DNA of 64,000 nucleotides from the NCBI GenBank assembly GCA_014549065.1, contig JACDOX010000327.1, forward strand, positions 375,257 through 439,256, in the 5' to 3' direction. Shown one piece after another: positions 60,201 through 64,000 of this stretch. This DNA comes from Cardinalis cardinalis. Lineage: Eukaryota; Chordata; Aves; Passeriformes; Cardinalidae. Numbering within the stretch: position 1 is the first letter of the stretch; every line of letters starts with the position of its first letter. The notes below the pieces were generated by a model, which was not told where the DNA came from, did not search any database, and was given only the letters and a program-made list of their open reading frames with translations. The position numbers and the translations under genes are program-made.

Positions 60201-63200
60201 GGTGTGTGGCCGAGTGTCTCTGACAGAGTAAGTTCCTGCTGTCAGCTGACAATTGGTGCGGTTCACCTCTGCACATGCTTCTTGTCCTGAGAGTGTGGAT
60301 AAAACAGTGGCTGGAAGCACATCAGTGGAGTCTTGGGTGGGCTGCCNTGCTCTGGAGACCACAGCTCACTGTCATTGTGGTGGCAAGGTCCTTGCTGGCA
60401 AGTCAGGAGAAATGTGATGGCAAAGGATTGCTGTGTCTGCCTTGGGATGGCCTTGCCTGAGAAGTTCCCAGGGGTGCCTCTGATGTCTCACAGGGTGGGA
60501 CTGTGGTTTTTACAGCGGTTCCTTGTGGGCAGTGCGAGGGCTCTGCTCCCGGGTGTGGAGGCTGGAGAGCCCAGCCCTTTGTCCCTGCCCTGCTGGGACC
60601 CTCCTTGGGGGATTCGGGGTCCCCCCGAGGGGCACGGCTCGCCCAGCCCAGCCTCAGTGGGCCTAGAAAAGGTTTGTTCTGAACTGCTGGCCAGTGTGGA
60701 CTCGAAGGGATGGGGGCCCAGGCCAAAGCCACAAACAGCAGTGACCCAGAGGCTGTAAATGAAGTCTCTGAGGGGTTGGTGTGCCAGCAGTGGGAAAGGA
60801 TACCANATGTGGGGCTTTTTCTCCAAGTTCTGAAATAGTCTTCCAAAAATCTTTGGGCTTTTTGACATGATTGATCTTGTTTCAGTCCCACAGGTGTGTT
60901 TGGTTGTATATGAAAGAGGGATTCTTCTGAACTTGAGTTCATAAAGGCATATTAATTAAAAAATGAATGTTGGACAAGCCAAAAACAATTGCATGTCATA
61001 ATTGTTTGAAAGACGCCTCTGAGTATGTTAGCTGACAGCTTGGTGNAGCTTGCAGGTTTTACCCAAATTGTTCTAAGCACCACAGCTGGAGGAAAAAAGT
61101 GCTTAATGTGTTACCTTTTTTTGNGTGATAATTATGGGTCTTGAGTAGCTACTGTGTCAAGAAGCAAACCAAGGCCAAAGGAAAGAGGCTTGTATGGCCA
61201 GTGTGAGTTCGAGCTGAGCATGGAGGTGGATTTTCTGGTGTAATAGTTGGTCAGTTTCTTAGACACCAAGGAAATATTTGAGAATCTGATGTTAAAGGGA
61301 AATTTGCTTGATTCTCTGATCTTGAAAGGCTGCTTTCTTACAAAACAAACAAGCAAACAAAAAACCCACGAAGAACATGTCTTCTCTATTAAAGTAATTT
61401 AAAATGTTTAAATACAGTAAAGGAACATAGTAAATATTTTCCATGTAAAACATGCAAAAAACCACCATCTGATTTAATTGTGAATTACAAACTAGCAAGC
61501 TAAAACTTGGACTAAATTAGACTTAGAACAAATCTTCTTGGAAAGATTTGAGGAATTCATTAGATTTTCATTGCTGAGCTGACTCTCCCCTAAAGGTTGT
61601 GCAGAAACAGGCGGCACCTTTGGGGTTGTGCGTCTGGAGTATAAAAGTTGAAATTACTTTAAATGGCTGAACTGTTTTGGGTTTACTTTAATTTGTATTT
61701 TTGTTTACTTGTTTTTCATAAAACCCCACAGTAAATGCTAAATAAAGTTTGTTAAATGCTCAGCCCAGCTGCATCATGAGGAGCGTTTAAAGGTGGTTAG
61801 ACACTCCCTCCCATCNAGCAGGTCAGAGATCTTTAGAGGGTGTTTCAGACCCTCCACGCTGTCACGGCAGCGTGTGGGCTGCTGGGAGCCGTGCCCAGGG
61901 GCTCCCAAAGGCAGCCCAGCAGGTCCAGGAGCTGAGACTCAGGGCGCTCCTGTGCCCCTGCCCAGGTCACCCCGGCAGGGTCACCGTGCTGGCTTAGGCC
62001 AGGTCGGCTCGGGAGCTGCAGCTCCTGTGTCCTTGGGCTAGCAATGGGGCCTTACTTGCAAAAGGCCTTGATAATTTTTCGTACATAATTANCACAGTCA
62101 GGCCACTGTAAGCCTGTTCTCCAATTAAAAATAAACATTTAAAGTATTGTATTTATAAGAGTGAAGAATCAAAAAAAAANGTATCCTTTTCCATAAAAAA
62201 TGGGGACCTGAGTTTCTGGGTGTTGGAGTAGAGGGATGGAGAGGGAAATGGTCTTTAAAGACTATCTTAACAAGATGTTNATTTGTCTTCAACAATAAAA
62301 CCCTTCTTACAAAAGAACAAAAATAAGTACAAAATCAGATCTAAAATTGGTTATTTAAGTTGTTCTCAACTTCCTGACTTAAATCACCTTGATCAACTTG
62401 GAAGCATTTAACAACACACCAAAACCTGAAATGAATATTCCTCCCATACCAATGTAAAATGCTGTTTTGAAAATTTCAGGTAACCAGGTAAAATTTCAAG
62501 TGTGTAGGCTGTGGGGAAATTTTTTGTTTTGTTTGTTTTAAACTTTGAATTTTGAATCATTATGCTCACACAATTACTCAGTTGGGTTTATTTTTCATTT
62601 CTGTAGCTGTTTTTTTCCTGGTAGCAGTCCAAAGAAAGTTCCATCCCGAGTACATCCCTGCTCAAGTGGAGTGAAAGGCTCCAAGTAGTGCTGAAGTCAG
62701 TGAGTGTGGTGCTCCTTGCTGGGAGCAGCTTGTGCAGCCTGGCTGGATTTTCGGGTGGCCAGGGGGCTGCTTTCTCCCAGGGAGCCGTGCAGNCCTGCAG
62801 AGAGCTCTGGCTTGTCCAGCCCTCCCTAGAATTGCTAGTTTGGCCACTCTGCCCCGGGAGGTTTACCACAGAATTATTTTGAAGCTGTTTGATTTCTTTG
62901 CAGCCCTGCTGTGGGAACTCAGTGTTTTTGGGGTTTTTCTGTGGCTTGTTCTGCCTGCTCCAAGCTGGTGCTGCTGGTAGCTCTGTCATGGTGCAGTGAC
63001 ATCTCAGGCCTTTGCAGGGCTGACAGCAGAGCTGTTCAAACATCTCTCGCCCTCTCCTCACCTGCTGGCAGGTGAGCTGAGGCTGTGTTGTTTGGTCAAA
63101 TACAGACCATGGAGCAGAGCCTCTGCTTGGAATTTGTGTTCCCAGCAGTTTGCAGACGAGACCTGCCTTGTGCTCCAGGCTTACCCGTGGTGCTGGGAGG

Positions 63201-64000
63201 AGCCTGTCTGCGCCTGGGTTTATGGAGGTGGGACAGTGGCAGGGCTCCAGAGCACGGGAGCAGAGCACTGAGTGCTGCAGGGACGTGTGGGGTTTATTGC
63301 TGCTGGAGGAGGTAATGTGCAGTTGCAGGTCCAAAAATAGGTGTCTCTGAGCAGCTGCTCCTCTGAGCAGAGGAGTCATCTCTTAGCAGAGTTCTTGGCT
63401 AGAGCTCAGTTGTTAGTAGAAAGGTTTCTTGCAGCAGTGTGTTCGTATCACTAGGTCAGTGTTGACTGGTGTCCAGCAACCCTTGTCTTCCCCAAATGAT
63501 CACTTTAAGGAACTTGTAGTGAGTGGAAATGATCATGGTGTTAAGAATGGGAGCAGAAAAAGAGGCAAGATCGAAGTGCTTTTCTTGGTTAATTAGTTCA
63601 GTGGTGTAGCTTGTGTAGGTAGCTGCAGTTCAGTTTCCTGCATGGTCATGCAGTGGGTATTGGGAGGATGCTGCTGCTGCAGTGCTCTTGGGATTTAGAG
63701 AAATGCTAGGCAGAGCAGATTTTGTTTGACTGTATAAATGTCTCTCTTCATGAGAAACAAACCCGACCAATAACCAAGTTCACACAATAGCAACTCACTG
63801 GTTTTTGCTTCAAACTCTGCTAGCCCAGGTTGTGATTACCTTTGCTCTGGGAAGCCATGGGGAGTGTTAGATGATCTGTCCTGAAAATAGTGAGAGGGAC
63901 AACATGGGAAGTCCTTGCCATCCGCCCTTAGTGGGAAAGCTCTGGTACGGAGGAACTTGGTCTCGTCCGTGTTTGTGGTGAATGTTCCCAAAGGGCTGTG

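Larger units (their letters stand above)
50272..64000 (+). other. Probable ACVR1 intron 1
   Basis: A 13.7-kb stretch after the predicted first exon. I looked for the cysteine-rich extracellular domain and kinase exons of ACVR1 and saw none. Apart from a VNTR with a gap at its start it is mostly unique sequence, with AT-rich tracts (57.0-57.9 kb, 61.0-61.8 kb, 62.1-62.6 kb) and short homopolymers. Further non-coding 5' exons cannot be excluded. Confidence 0.55.

Noticed and set aside
50272..64000. Search for ACVR1 coding exons
   Set aside because: No cysteine-rich extracellular, transmembrane, GS-box or kinase sequence was found; they must lie downstream of the window.
1..64000. A previously undescribed multigene system
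   Set aside because: The window holds two known vertebrate genes, one inferred promoter and repeats. Nothing supports a novel system.

Overview
This is vertebrate nuclear DNA, almost certainly from a bird. It has spliced genes with canonical GT/AG introns, short fragments of the LINE family CR1 (the dominant avian retroelement), few other interspersed repeats, and GC-rich minisatellites. I cannot resolve the order. Two runs of N (11058-11320 and 51021-51155) fall inside tandem repeats. Well over a hundred isolated single Ns are scattered through the rest.

Gene order is CCDC148 (+), UPP2 (-), then a CpG-rich promoter that I assign by synteny to ACVR1 (+). This is the inverted equivalent of the ACVR1-UPP2-CCDC148 order known on human chromosome 2. 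CCDC148 contributes its last seven coding exons (2132-25705; 336 residues plus stop), so its N-terminal half lies upstream of the window. UPP2 is read complete from a candidate ATG: seven coding exons on the minus strand (27473-34217) join in phase to 307 residues and keep the uridine phosphorylase active-site motifs. The two genes end tail to tail, 1.8 kb apart.

From 34.3 to 50 kb lies the region upstream of UPP2. I found no convincing coding exon there. It holds CR1 fragments, several microsatellites and minisatellites, and AT-rich blocks that look like candidate conserved non-coding elements. Around 50.1 kb a dense CpG island carries a CTCF-like motif, an ETS/CRE-like motif and a strong GTGAGT splice donor. 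From 50.3 kb to the end is probably ACVR1 intron 1, with no recognisable coding exon.

No bacterial-type system, CRISPR array, intact mobile element or new multigene system is present. The best leads are: (a) this UPP2 has alanine where human UPP2 has Cys102, one half of the reported redox-switch disulfide; (b) a cluster of tandem repeats, one with regularly spaced G-runs on the minus strand, sits around the putative ACVR1 promoter; (c) several AT-rich islands and a twin AP-1-like palindrome are worth testing as regulatory elements.
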